From NCBI RefSeq assembly GCF_004367745.1, contig NZ_CP037993.1, positions 496,001 to 560,000 of the forward strand: a stretch of DNA of 64,000 nt. Direction: 5' to 3'. Positions 38,076-48,192 of the stretch are shown one piece after another. Position 1 is the first letter of the stretch, and each line of letters opens with the position of its first letter. Origin of the DNA: Herbaspirillum huttiense (GTDB lineage Bacteria; Pseudomonadota; Gammaproteobacteria; Burkholderiales; Burkholderiaceae_D). A program made the position numbers and the translations under genes. The notes beneath the pieces were generated by a model. That model ran no database searches and was not told where the DNA came from. It saw nothing but the letters and a program-made list of their open reading frames with translations.

Positions 38076-38885
38076 ATGAACATGAACGACGCCCCCCTCC
38101 TGAGCGAGGACAAGGGCCTGACCATCGCCGGCAAGACCTATCGCTCGCGCCTGCTGGTGGGCAGCGGCAAATACAAGGACCTCGACGAAACCCGCGCGGC
38201 GACGGTCGCCAGCGGTGCCGAGATCATCACGGTGGCGATCCGCCGCGTCAACATCGGCCAGGACCCGAATGCGCCCAGCCTGCTGGACGCGGTGCCGCCC
38301 TCCGAATTCACCATCCTGCCCAATACGGCCGGCTGCTACAACGCTGCCGATGCGGTCTACACGCTGCAACTGGCGCGCGAACTGCTGGGAGGCCACAAGC
38401 TGGTCAAGCTGGAAGTGCTGGGCGACGAGAAGACGCTGTTTCCCAACATGCCCGAAACGCTCAAAGCCGCCGAGACCCTGGTCAAGGATGGCTTCGACGT
38501 GATGGTGTATTGCAGCGACGATCCGATCCAGGCGCGCATGCTGGAAGACCTGGGCGTGGCCGCCGTCATGCCGCTGGCCTCGTTGATCGGCTCGGGCATG
38601 GGCATTCTGAATCCATGGAATCTTTCGCTCATCATCGAACAGGCGCGCGTGCCGGTGCTGGTCGATGCCGGCGTGGGCACGGCCTCCGATGCGGCCATTG
38701 CGATGGAGCTGGGCTGTGATGGCGTGCTGATGAATACCGCCATTGCCGGTGCACGCGATCCGATTCGCATGGCGCATGCCATGAAGCTGGCCGTGGAAGC
38801 AGGCCGCGAAGCCTTCCTCGCGGGACGTATCCCGCGCAAGTTTGCCGCCTCGCCCTCCTCGCCGATGGCCGGCCGCGTGGCGTGA
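38076..38885 (+). CDS. thiG: Thiazole synthase
   Basis: Forms the thiazole phosphate from deoxyxylulose-5-phosphate, dehydroglycine and ThiS-thiocarboxylate. The 269-residue TIM barrel shows [43 protein letters not shown] with the Schiff-base lysine region, [18 protein letters not shown] in pieces and the [14 protein letters not shown] end. An upstream in-frame extension overlaps thiS and is rejected. Its stop overlaps the thiD start (GTGA). Confidence 0.96.
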   Translation: MNMNDAPLLSEDKGLTIAGKTYRSRLLVGSGKYKDLDETRAATVASGAEIITVAIRRVNIGQDPNAPSLLDAVPPSEFTILPNTAGCYNAADAVYTLQLARELLGGHKLVKLEVLGDEKTLFPNMPETLKAAETLVKDGFDVMVYCSDDPIQARMLEDLGVAAVMPLASLIGSGMGILNPWNLSLIIEQARVPVLVDAGVGTASDAAIAMELGCDGVLMNTAIAGARDPIRMAHAMKLAVEAGREAFLAGRIPRKFAASPSSPMAGRVA

Positions 38886-39754
38886 GCATGCAGGCCGCTT
38901 ATCGTTCCACGCCGCCCTGCGTGCTGGTCTTCTCCGGCTCCGACCCCAGCGGCGGGGCAGGCATGCAGGCCGATATCCCGGCCATCACGGCACTGGGTGC
39001 GCATCCCTTGTCGGTGCCGACCGCATTGACGGTGCAGGACAACGTCAGCGTTTTTGCCGTGCATGCGCTCGACCCTGACCTGGTGCGCTACCAGGCGCAG
39101 GTGCTGATCAATCGTTTCGACATTGCCGCCGTCAAGCTGGGCATTGCAGGCAGCCGTGAGAATGCCGAAGTGATCGCCGACCTGATCCGCCATCTGCGCG
39201 CGCGCAATCCACACTTGCCGGTGGTGCTCGATCCGGTACTGGCCAACGGCAAGGGCGACCAGCTCTCGCGCGACGATGCCGCACGGGTGATCGAATCCCT
39301 GTACGAAATGGCCACCGTCATCACCCCCAACCTCAACGAGGCGCGGCGCCTGTGCGGGGATGTCGACCCGGCGCGGCAGGCGGCCCTGCTGATGGAGCGT
39401 GGCTGTGCGCATGTGCTGCTCAAGGGTGGCCATGGTCCGCAGGAGCAGGATGTGATCAATCGCTGGTACGGACAATCGTTGCGTTCCGGGTTTGCCGAAG
39501 AGGCCATCGAGAGCGCGCGCTGGCGCTGGACCCGCCTGCCCGATGAATTCCACGGCAGCGGCTGCACCCTTGCAGCCGCCCTGTCGGCCTGCCTGGCGCG
39601 CGGCCTGCCGATGCGCGAGGCCATCGACCTGGCGCAGCAGTACACGCAGCACGCGCTGTCGACGTCCTATGCGATTGCCGAGGGGCAGCGCATCCCCAAT
39701 CGCGTGCCTGCCTTTGAACCTGTTATTGACGCCGCCGTTGCGGCAGGAGCCTGA
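38882..39754 (+). CDS. thiD: Hydroxymethylpyrimidine/phosphomethylpyrimidine kinase
   Basis: A 290-residue ribokinase-fold enzyme that phosphorylates HMP and HMP-P. It has [40 protein letters not shown] and the catalytic [17 protein letters not shown]. The GTG at 38882 overlaps the thiG stop; an ATG two codons later (38888) is an alternative. The product of ThiD is joined to the thiazole by ThiE, encoded next. Confidence 0.94.
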   Translation: MSMQAAYRSTPPCVLVFSGSDPSGGAGMQADIPAITALGAHPLSVPTALTVQDNVSVFAVHALDPDLVRYQAQVLINRFDIAAVKLGIAGSRENAEVIADLIRHLRARNPHLPVVLDPVLANGKGDQLSRDDAARVIESLYEMATVITPNLNEARRLCGDVDPARQAALLMERGCAHVLLKGGHGPQEQDVINRWYGQSLRSGFAEEAIESARWRWTRLPDEFHGSGCTLAAALSACLARGLPMREAIDLAQQYTQHALSTSYAIAEGQRIPNRVPAFEPVIDAAVAAGA

Positions 39755-39755
39755 C

Positions 39756-40388
39756 ATGAAACCCGAGTACGCAACGCATCTGCGTGGCCTCTACATCGTC
39801 ACGCCGGATTGGGATGACACCGCCCAATTGCTGGCTGCCACCGAGCTGGCCTTGCAGAACGGGGCCGCGCTGGTGCAGTACCGCCACAAGACCGCCGGCG
39901 CGGAGCAGCGCCGCGCGCAGGCATCGGCATTGCTGGCGCTGTGCCGGCGATACGATGTGCCGCTCATCATCAACGACCATGTGGACCTGTGCCTGGAGAT
40001 CGATGCCGATGGCATCCATGTCGGTGGTACCGATGCGTCCATTGCCGAGGTGCGCAAGGCCGTGGGACCGGAGCGCATCGTCGGGGCCTCGTGCTACGGC
40101 ACGTTGGAGCTGGCGCATGCGGCGTACCGCGATGGTGCCAGTTATGTGGCCTTCGGCGGTTTCTATCCGTCGCGCGTGAAAAAATATGATTTCCGGACCG
40201 CGCCGGAAATCATTGCGCAATCCAAGCGCGAGATCCCCTTGCCGGTGGTCGTGATCGGCGGCATCACGCTGGAGAACGCGCCGCCGCTGGTGGCGCAGGG
40301 AGCTGATATGGTGGCTGTCATCAGCAGTGTCTATCTGGTGCCGGTGGAGGAGCGCAAGACGCGGCAGTTGGCGGATCTGTATCGCTGA
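39756..40388 (+). CDS. thiE: Thiamin-phosphate synthase
   Basis: Couples HMP-PP with thiazole phosphate to give thiamin phosphate. The 210-residue TIM barrel has GLYIVTPDW, ALVQYRHKT, IINDHVDLCLEIDADGIHVG in pieces, GASCYGTLE, YVAFGGFYPS and VVIGGITLENAPPLV. The start follows a CAGGAG ribosome site and overlaps nothing. Last gene of the operon; a large palindrome begins 24 bp after its stop and could act as its terminator. Confidence 0.96.
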   Translation: MKPEYATHLRGLYIVTPDWDDTAQLLAATELALQNGAALVQYRHKTAGAEQRRAQASALLALCRRYDVPLIINDHVDLCLEIDADGIHVGGTDASIAEVRKAVGPERIVGASCYGTLELAHAAYRDGASYVAFGGFYPSRVKKYDFRTAPEIIAQSKREIPLPVVVIGGITLENAPPLVAQGADMVAVISSVYLVPVEERKTRQLADLYR

Positions 40389-40397
40389 GGCGCATCT

Positions 40398-40640
40398 TCA
40401 TACTCTCTGACCGTTCGGACTGAGTAGACCCGCTGGGTCGTATCGAAGACGCAGCGAAGACACTCCAGTGCAGCTGCGCCTTCGATACGCCGCAGTGCGG
40501 CTACTCAGTCCGAACGATAAGTGAATGACCAAACAAAATGTAAATGGCGTCGCGCCGGGTATCTGATGAACCTCGTCCCGAGTCATTCCGAATTTGAGCG
40601 GTTCGACGCCTACGTACGATGTGATGATGTGCTCTTGCAT
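40398..40640 (-). pseudogene. Truncated paralogue of the adjacent immunity gene
   Basis: From an ATG at 40640 the frame reads MQEHIITSYVGVEPLKFGMTRDEVHQIPG, which matches the N-terminus of the intact immunity protein (EIIPYIGAGKICFGMTPQEIEKIYG) in spacing and key residues (FGMT, E, I, G). After about 36 residues homology stops, and the rest of the frame is a translation of the palindromic element (40412-40516). The copy is thus a 5' fragment interrupted by, or ending at, the palindrome. The 190 bp upstream (40641-40831) has no credible gene and may be further degraded cassette. Confidence 0.65.
40412..40516. repeat. About 105-bp nested palindromic element (REP/MITE-like)
   Basis: CGTTCGGACTGAGTAG (40412-40427) is the exact reverse complement of CTACTCAGTCCGAACG (40501-40516). 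Inside, CGTATCGAAG (40439-40448) mirrors CTTCGATACG (40480-40489). The structure would fold into a cruciform or long RNA hairpin. No second copy was noticed in this window. It lies at the border between thiE and the low-GC cassette. Confidence 0.8.
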
Positions 40641-40831
40641 ACTTAACCTGTCCCGGCGAACTCTGGATCGCCTCGCCGAAGTTGCTAATAAAATATTTGA
40701 ATCTTTCGTCTCTCCTCTCATTTCCTTGCCACCACAGGTCCCAGTTTGAAATTCATGAACGGGCCCGATGTCTTGGAACTAGGTCGGCCAGTGTCAAGAA
40801 AGGAAGGAATCTTTGGTCGTGACTTTCCTCT

Positions 40832-41293
40832 TCAATGCTTTTGGGTAAACGGTTTGAGTTTTGGGATCCACTTGTCCCAAGCGCCGCGTGGGAACATGGT
40901 AAGAGCCTTCTGAGAAAGGTTTTGATCGTGAAATCCTGTGAGTGTTATTCCAAGTTTGAAAAGAACGATGAATCCAAGGTATGTGAACGGCTTGCCGTCT
41001 TCCGCGACCAGCTTCGCAAGAACGACGCTTTCTTCATCGAGGAATATATTGCTGTCCTTGAATCGGACGTTCTCCATCTGCCGTCCAAAGCCGATGTGAG
41101 ATACGGTTTCGGCAGACCCGGGCGAATAGCCTATATTTGTGAAGCTGCGGAATTCCACTCTCTGCTTCAGATGATTGAAAGTTACGCTGTCTGCGGGACC
41201 ATAAATTTTCTCAATTTCTTGAGGCGTCATACCGAAGCATATTTTCCCCGCTCCAATATACGGGATAATTTCGAACGATTCGTCTTCATTCAT
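40832..41293 (-). CDS. Putative immunity protein of the adjacent toxin
   Basis: A 153-residue cytoplasmic, mixed-charge protein beginning MNEDESFEIIPYIGAGKICFGMTPQEIEKIYG in pieces. The family is not named here, but the FGMT...EI..I.G start recurs in the truncated copy next door, and its position directly behind a polymorphic-toxin gene (6-bp gap) is the standard place for the antidote. Base composition is clearly lower in GC than the flanking thi and dps genes, in keeping with horizontal transfer. Assignment rests on context and is inference. Confidence 0.65.
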   Translation of the reverse strand: MNEDESFEIIPYIGAGKICFGMTPQEIEKIYGPADSVTFNHLKQRVEFRSFTNIGYSPGSAETVSHIGFGRQMENVRFKDSNIFLDEESVVLAKLVAEDGKPFTYLGFIVLFKLGITLTGFHDQNLSQKALTMFPRGAWDKWIPKLKPFTQKH

Positions 41294-41299
41294 TTCTTG

Positions 41300-42178
41300 T
41301 CACCTTAAAAGAGAGTTCTTCTCAAGACATTTAAAATATTCCAGCATTTCAAGCATTGCCTCGTTGTACCTTTTGGTCTCGCCAGCTCCTTTCGCAACCT
41401 TTCTTACATCTCGAATCTCGATCGCCATTGCATCTCTCCACTTTCCTTGTGAAAGTAACGATTCAATGGTATTTCTGTATGCGATCGAACCTGGCATTTG
41501 ACCGTTGCTAGCAGTCTTCGAGTGGTCTCCAGGGGCCATTTGGATTGCCGGTCCGTCATTGTGCTTCAATGGACTAGCATCATTAGCCGGCATGTGATGC
41601 GAATCTTTTCCATCGTTCCTTGGCCTGCTCGTCTTGCCGTGTGCTCCCCCTCGATATGGCCCTTTGCCACTTCCCTGTCGGAGATGATCACAAGGCCCCT
41701 TCTTCCTTCCCTTGATCGTGGTATCTTTGCCGCCCCTCTTGCCTCCGCCACCTCCTGAGGCCGTCGTCGCTGCATTGACGTCCCTCGCCACCTTGGCGTT
41801 TTCCTGCGCTTCTTTAGCGGCCTTGGCAGCCTTGAGCGCTTCTTCAGTTTCGCGGACTCCCTTGGCGACTCTTGCCGCGCTGACTGCTCGCTTGGCCACC
41901 TTGCCACCCGGGATCATGCTCGCCGCAGCAATCCCCGCTTCAACGTAGTCGCCCTCGGCGGTATAGATCGCCGCATCGATCGCACCCGTGATGACCGACA
42001 AGCCAGGAACGAAACTGGCCACGCCCAGCACACCGTGCACCCAGGGACTGGACTTCTGCCAAAACGTTTTCTCGGCCGTAGTCTCTGCCTTGATGGCTGC
42101 ATTGGCTCCGGCACCGTGCGGTTCGATGTGCGTGAACGACCTGTCAGCCTGTTCGAGGATGACGCCTTTGGTCGTCAT
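41300..42178 (-). CDS. Polymorphic toxin with pre-toxin (PT-TG-like) region and putative nuclease tip
   Basis: A 292-residue protein. Residues 47-92 (WVHGVLGVASFVPGL, DAAIYTAEGDYVEAGIAAASM, IPGG) match the hydrophobic pre-toxin module that precedes toxin tips in secreted effectors. An Ala/Lys/Glu helix (105-135) and a Gly-rich linker (142-150) lead to the C-terminal domain (160-292), with Cys163, His165, a SHHMPAND motif (His194, His195, Asp200) and GDH (Asp218, His219): a histidine-rich set that suggests an HNH-like nuclease. No PAAR, VgrG or RHS part is present, so delivery is unclear. Its ATG overlaps the stop of an 81-codon frame upstream. Confidence 0.75.
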   Translation of the reverse strand: MTTKGVILEQADRSFTHIEPHGAGANAAIKAETTAEKTFWQKSSPWVHGVLGVASFVPGLSVITGAIDAAIYTAEGDYVEAGIAAASMIPGGKVAKRAVSAARVAKGVRETEEALKAAKAAKEAQENAKVARDVNAATTASGGGGGKRGGKDTTIKGRKKGPCDHLRQGSGKGPYRGGAHGKTSRPRNDGKDSHHMPANDASPLKHNDGPAIQMAPGDHSKTASNGQMPGSIAYRNTIESLLSQGKWRDAMAIEIRDVRKVAKGAGETKRYNEAMLEMLEYFKCLEKNSLLR

Positions 42179-42420
42179 GACACTGCATCCCGCGTCATGT
42201 TGATCGGGGCGCAGGGCGAGTCGTTTAGTCCAAGCCAGGTGTGATCGGCCAAGCGCCCAAGAACAGGCGCGAAGTCGCGTGGCAACCGCGCGCAGGCGTC
42301 AAGCCGGTTGACTAGCCGTTCATGTTGGGAGACGAGGTGAAACGGGGAAACCCGCCGCAGAATGCGGACGGAGATATAGTCCGGAAGCAGTTGTTCCAGA
42401 CCCGGGGGCGCTTTGGGCAT
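42175..42420 (-). CDS. Small hypothetical protein coupled to the toxin gene
   Basis: An 81-residue frame (MPKAPPGLEQLLPDYISVRI...) whose TGA overlaps the toxin ATG (ATGA), with AGGA before its start. It has no signal peptide or membrane segment. It may be an adaptor/chaperone for the toxin or just a leader. A competing start in another frame (42458, with a much stronger GGGAGGG ribosome site) opens only 39 codons. No family recognised. Confidence 0.4.
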   Translation of the reverse strand: MPKAPPGLEQLLPDYISVRILRRVSPFHLVSQHERLVNRLDACARLPRDFAPVLGRLADHTWLGLNDSPCAPINMTRDAVS

Positions 42421-42472
42421 GCGAAGATCCTGTGCTCATCAAGTATCCCTCCCTGATGCAACACCGGCCCGC

Positions 42473-42502
42473 ATTGTAATGTTTCCATGCGGAAATCCGC
42501 AA
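42473..42502 (-). promoter_or_regulatory. Promoter candidate of the toxin cassette
   Basis: On the minus strand TTGCGG (42497-42502), 18-bp spacer, TACAAT (42473-42478), then GCGGGCC. It would start the transcript about 50 bp before the 81-codon frame. Confidence 0.5.
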
Positions 42503-42581
42503 CTCCCGGATGATGACTTCGGCAATGAAGCGCTGAAGACGCGACTGACTGATACCGGGCCTGCCGAGGGTATCGCTCGAT

Positions 42582-42618
42582 AAAAAAACAGCCCCGGTCA
42601 TGTGAACGACCGGGGCTG
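42582..42618 (-). terminator. Rho-independent terminator of dps
   Basis: CAGCCCCGGTC (minus strand, 42608-42618) pairs with GACCGGGGCTG (42589-42599), 8-nt loop, followed by TTTTTTT. Perfect 11-bp stem. Confidence 0.93.
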
Positions 42619-42673
42619 CAGGTTACAGCGTGCGAGCGCCTTGCGTGCCTCGCAAAAAGAGCCAGCTCTCCTA

Positions 42674-43168
42674 TCAGCCTTCCAGCAAGCTGCGCAGCAT
42701 CCACGCATTCTTTTCATGCAGCTGCATGCGCTGGGTCAGCAGGTCGGCGGTCGGTTCATCAGCGGCGGCATCGACGGTCGGGAAGATCGAACGTGCGGTG
42801 CGGGTCACGGCTTCCTGGCCGGCCACCAGCTGGGCGATCATCTCTTGCGCGTTGGGCACGCCTTCGGCTTCGGGGATCGAAGACAGCTTGGCGAATTCCT
42901 TGTACGAACCCGGTGCCGGATAACCCAGTGCACGGATGCGTTCAGCGATCAGGTCCACTGCCAGTGCCAGTTCGTTGTACTGGCCTTCGAACATCAGGTG
43001 CAGGGTGTTGAACATCGGACCGGTCACGTTCCAGTGGAAGTTGTGGGTCTTCAGGTACAGCGTGTAGGTGTCTGCCAGCAGTTTGGACAGGCCGTCGGCA
43101 ATCTTCTTGCGGTCCTTGTCGTTGATGCCGATGTTGATCGAGGGGGCTGCCACATTCTTCTTTGCCAT
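42674..43168 (-). CDS. dps: DNA-protecting ferritin-like protein Dps
   Basis: A 164-residue four-helix protein that forms dodecamers, oxidises Fe2+ with H2O2 and shields DNA in stress. The ferroxidase motif [27 protein letters not shown] (in pieces) with its two His and the Asp/Glu ligands, and the later [12 protein letters not shown], are complete. The lysine-bearing N-terminus (MAKKN) could bind DNA. The ATG at 43168 follows AAGGAG. A -10 box TAGAAT followed by CGCGG (minus strand, 43230-43235) lies about 60 bp upstream. I see no convincing OxyR site. Confidence 0.96.
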   Translation of the reverse strand: MAKKNVAAPSINIGINDKDRKKIADGLSKLLADTYTLYLKTHNFHWNVTGPMFNTLHLMFEGQYNELALAVDLIAERIRALGYPAPGSYKEFAKLSSIPEAEGVPNAQEMIAQLVAGQEAVTRTARSIFPTVDAAADEPTADLLTQRMQLHEKNAWMLRSLLEG

Positions 43169-43346
43169 TATTCGCTCCTTAGCTGTTCGGTTTTTCGTAA
43201 GCGGGTACATAACACTGCGCAACACCGCGATTCTATTGCAAATCGCAAACGGACAAACTGCGACTACGCAACTATTGATAAGAGAGTGGGGCCGACGTTC
43301 CCCATTTCAATCGATTTTGGAGATAAATGCACGCCTATAAATCAAT

Positions 43347-43376
43347 CGGGCCGATAGATCAAAACCTATCGGCCCG
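43347..43376 (-). terminator. Probable terminator hairpin after the MFS gene
   Basis: CGGGCCGATAG (43347-43357) pairs perfectly with CTATCGGCCCG (43366-43376), 8-nt loop. On the minus strand it is followed by an AT-rich but not T-only stretch. It lies 30 bp after the MFS stop. Confidence 0.65.
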
Positions 43377-43405
43377 ACGTCTCATCGACTGCAACAGCAA
43401 TCAGA

Positions 43406-44647
43406 TCAGGATTTGGCACCCTGCTGCGCACTGCGATACAAGGACAGCGACAGGGCCACGCCACCAATGGCCGCAATGGCGGCGAAGAGGAACACCTGTG
43501 GATATCCCAGCTGTCCCGCGATGGCCCCGGCCAGCGGACCGGTGATGCCCAGCGCCAAATCGAGGAACACCGAATACGCTGCCAGTGCCGCGCCACGATT
43601 GGCCGGCGATACCAGGCTGACGGCTTCCACCCCGAGCGAAGGGAACACCAGCGCAAAGCCGAAACCGGCCAGCGCCGCGCCCAGCAATGCCAGCGCAGGC
43701 GTGGTGGCGCTCCACAACAGCAGCAGGCCGACCGATTCGGTCAGGAAGCACACCACCGCCACGCGATAGCCACCGAAGCGCGTGATGACGTTGGCAAACA
43801 ACAGACGCGCACCGACGAAGGCGGAGGAGAAGGCGGTCAACGCAAAGGCCGCGCCGCTCCAGTGCTGATCGGCGTAATACAGGGTGATGAAGGTGGCGAT
43901 CGACCCGAAGCCGATGGTGCCGAAGGCCAGGCCCATGCCATACGCAAACACCTTGCGCAGCACCAGCTTGAAGGACAGCTGTTCGCCCTGCACCACCGGT
44001 GTGACCGGACCACTGCGCGCCAGCACGAAGCCGAGTACGGTGAGCAGCATGCCGGTCAGGCCGATCATGGCAAAGCCCAGCGAGCGGTCCAGCACCACGC
44101 CCAGCGGCGCGCCGATGGCCAGCGCCGCATAGGTGGCGATGCCGTTCCAAGAGATCATCTTGGCAGTGTTCTCGGAACCCACGCGGCCCACGCCCCACAT
44201 GATGGCGCCGGTACCGACCAGGCTCTCGCCCAGGCCGAGGAAGGCACGGCTGGCAAACAGCAGCACCAGCGACAGGAAGGGCAGCGGCTGCGCCAGCGCC
44301 GAGAGCAGCAACAAGCCGCCGCTGGCCGAACACAGCAGCATGCCGCGCATGACGGTGTGCTTGGCGCCCATGGTATCGATCATGCGGCCGGCATTGGCGC
44401 GGCTCACGAAGGTCGCGAAATACTGCACGCTGATGCCCAGGCCCGCGATCACCGAGCTGTAGCCCAGGTCGAGGTGGATGTAACCCGGCAGCACCGCCAT
44501 CGGGATGCCGATGGCCAGATAAACCAGGAAGGTGAAGAAGGCGGTGGCGATGATCTGCCGCGTGACCTTGGCCGGCGTCAATGGACGCGGCGCAGCGGCG
44601 GGCACGGGCGTGCCGGTGGAACTGGGACTACAGGAATCGTCGGACAT
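43406..44647 (-). CDS. MFS transporter, YfcJ/YhhS-like
   Basis: A 413-residue major facilitator with 12 predicted membrane segments. After a Pro/Ala-rich cytoplasmic N-terminus (about 30 residues) come the first helix (IIATAFFTFLVYLAIGIPMAVLPGY in pieces) and the loop 2-3 signature RANAGRMIDTMGAK. The pattern, with LGYSSVIAGLGISVQYFATFVSR, resembles the YfcJ/YhhS (arabinose-efflux-like) subgroup, some of which export small molecules. The substrate is unknown and the neighbours give no clue. It stands alone with its own terminator. Confidence 0.85.
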   Translation of the reverse strand: MSDDSCSPSSTGTPVPAAAPRPLTPAKVTRQIIATAFFTFLVYLAIGIPMAVLPGYIHLDLGYSSVIAGLGISVQYFATFVSRANAGRMIDTMGAKHTVMRGMLLCSASGGLLLLSALAQPLPFLSLVLLFASRAFLGLGESLVGTGAIMWGVGRVGSENTAKMISWNGIATYAALAIGAPLGVVLDRSLGFAMIGLTGMLLTVLGFVLARSGPVTPVVQGEQLSFKLVLRKVFAYGMGLAFGTIGFGSIATFITLYYADQHWSGAAFALTAFSSAFVGARLLFANVITRFGGYRVAVVCFLTESVGLLLLWSATTPALALLGAALAGFGFALVFPSLGVEAVSLVSPANRGAALAAYSVFLDLALGITGPLAGAIAGQLGYPQVFLFAAIAAIGGVALSLSLYRSAQQGAKS

Positions 44648-44763
44648 GGCGGGAAAGTCGGAATGTGAATCCGGAAGGGCAAACCGGAATGAACAGGCCG
44701 CGCGCGCCGGTGTGCGCGTGAACAGCCAGACCGAATTTTACTCCCGCCCTAAAAATGCTGCAG

Positions 44764-44787
44764 GACAGCAAAAGATTTTTGCCTGTC
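44764..44787. other. Imperfect hairpin between chorismate mutase and MFS genes
   Basis: GACA-GCAAAA (44764-44773) pairs with TTTTGC-C-TGTC (44777-44787), one bulged base, 3-nt loop. On the minus strand a TTTTT run follows about 9 nt later, so it could be a weak terminator for the chorismate mutase gene. Confidence 0.35.
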
Positions 44788-44841
44788 AATTCAGCAACTT
44801 AGTCGTTTTTGTGCGACGTCCTGTTGCCAGCAGGCTGTACT

Positions 44842-45411
44842 TCAGCGCTGGCAGTGCAGTGCGTCGGTGGCCCGTTCGCGTACCGCGGGGGCGTAGTCGG
44901 CCCCCAGGATTTCCGGTGCCAGCTCGGCCAGATCGCGCTGCACGGCCGGCTCGCACCAGTGGCCGTTCAGGCGGGCCAGCGCCGCCAGCAGGTCGGGGGT
45001 GAGGCGGTCCAGCACCGGGCGCACCTGCAGCGCCAGGTCTGGCGGATTGGCGAAGGGCGGACGCTGCTCCACACGCCACTGGCGATGCAGGTCGCGCTGC
45101 ACGATCTTGCCGGCCTCGAACTGGTCCTGGAAGAAGCGCCGCGTCCATGCGGCATCCAGTCCCAGTTTCTGCGCACGGGCGGCGACGTCGTCGAGAATGA
45201 CCGCCTCACGCGCCGGATCATCGATGGGCGCATGCGAATTCCACTTGCTGCGTGCCACCGGGGCGGCCACGTCGAGGCGGGTCTTCTGCAAGGTCAGCAA
45301 TTGTTCGACATCGCTGCGCGCGGCCGGGGGTGGCGTGGTGGCGCAGGCGGCGAGCAGCAGGGCGGCGATCAGGGGCAGGGCGGCGAAGGAGCGGGAAGAC
45401 AGGCGGCGCAT
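44842..45411 (-). CDS. Periplasmic chorismate mutase (AroQ-gamma type), lipoprotein
   Basis: A 189-residue exported protein. The signal peptide ends in a lipobox (LLAAC), so it should be lipid-anchored. The mature part matches secreted helical chorismate mutases: LLTLQKTRLDVAAPVARSKW, PIDDPAREAVILDDVAARAQKLGLD in pieces, and FFQDQFEAGKIVQRDLHRQW, with the Arg, Lys and Glu/Gln of the active site present. It converts chorismate to prephenate outside the cytoplasm, where its purpose is unclear. Divergent from uvrD. Confidence 0.85.
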   Translation of the reverse strand: MRRLSSRSFAALPLIAALLLAACATTPPPAARSDVEQLLTLQKTRLDVAAPVARSKWNSHAPIDDPAREAVILDDVAARAQKLGLDAAWTRRFFQDQFEAGKIVQRDLHRQWRVEQRPPFANPPDLALQVRPVLDRLTPDLLAALARLNGHWCEPAVQRDLAELAPEILGADYAPAVRERATDALHCQR

Positions 45412-45519
45412 GGTCGGAAGAGTCGATTGCTGAGGTGAGTGGCGGGTTCGGCTGTGGATAAATCAACTGTGCGGCAGTATAGCGCCGTGCCTGCCCGCCC
45501 GGTCAGGGCACGCGCCCTT

Positions 45520-45525
45520 TATAAT
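45520..45525 (+). promoter_or_regulatory. -10 box of uvrD
   Basis: A perfect TATAAT followed by CGCGGG, ending 7 bp before the ATG at 45532. Transcription would then begin at or next to the start codon, giving a leaderless message. No -35 consensus is visible. Confidence 0.6.
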
Positions 45526-45531
45526 CGCGGG

Positions 45532-47811
<2,280 letters not shown>

Positions 47812-47847
47812 GTTTTTGCGTTGCCGTTGAATTGGGTTTGAGCAGTG

Positions 47848-47887
47848 AAACGCCCCGTTGCCATCAACAGCGCAACGGGGCGTTTTT
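47848..47887 (+). terminator. Rho-independent terminator of uvrD
   Basis: AAACGCCCCGTTGC (47848-47861) pairs perfectly with GCAACGGGGCGTTT (47872-47885), 10-nt loop, and TTTTT runs from 47883 to 47887. Confidence 0.95.
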
Positions 47888-47933
47888 CATGTGGGCGTGA
47901 TGCCGAGATGCACGCAGTGAAAGGAGATGCAGC

Positions 47934-48092
47934 ATGAAGGGGCGGGAAATTCTCTCTGAGCTGTTCGGCAAAACCAGAGCACAACGCTGGCATGAAGCAT
48001 CGCCTGCAGGAAAAAGAATTTATATCGTCGTGGTGGCATTGATCTTTGCGCTCATTGCGAGTGTCTGGACGTTCGGCGCATGGTGGCAATAG
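47934..48092 (+). CDS. Small single-pass membrane protein (52 residues)
   Basis: An ATG with a good AAGGAG ribosome site (47921-47926, 7-bp spacing) opens 52 codons: a hydrophilic, basic N-terminus (MKGREILSELFGKTRAQRW) and one C-terminal membrane helix (about 28-48, YIVVVALIFALIASVWTFG) ending WWQ. The positive N-terminal half predicts it stays in the cytoplasm. No family recognised. It lies between the uvrD terminator and the J-domain gene and must have its own promoter, which I could not locate. Confidence 0.6.
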   Translation: MKGREILSELFGKTRAQRWHEASPAGKRIYIVVVALIFALIASVWTFGAWWQ

Positions 48093-48192
48093 ACCGCCCT
48101 CGGTTTATCGAGGAGATACGTTGATGTGAGTCGTGGCTCATGCTTCAAGAGCATGTCTGAGATCCGCAAATGACAGGCCTCCAAGGAACGCC

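Noticed and set aside
40835-41308. 157-codon plus-strand frame opposite the immunity gene
   Set aside because: No ribosome site or recognisable pattern; the opposite frame shares a motif with its truncated paralogue and fits the cassette.
42312-42704. 130-codon minus-strand frame overlapping dps end and its terminator
   Set aside because: It crosses the strong dps terminator and the end of dps, and its sequence is low in conserved features.
43169-43300. OxyR-like site upstream of dps
   Set aside because: One ATAG is present, but the four-part ATAG-N7-CTAT spacing is not met.
45440-45500. LexA box upstream of uvrD (CTGTGGATAAATCAACTG)
   Set aside because: Only one half site is right; the second half is CAAC instead of ACAG.
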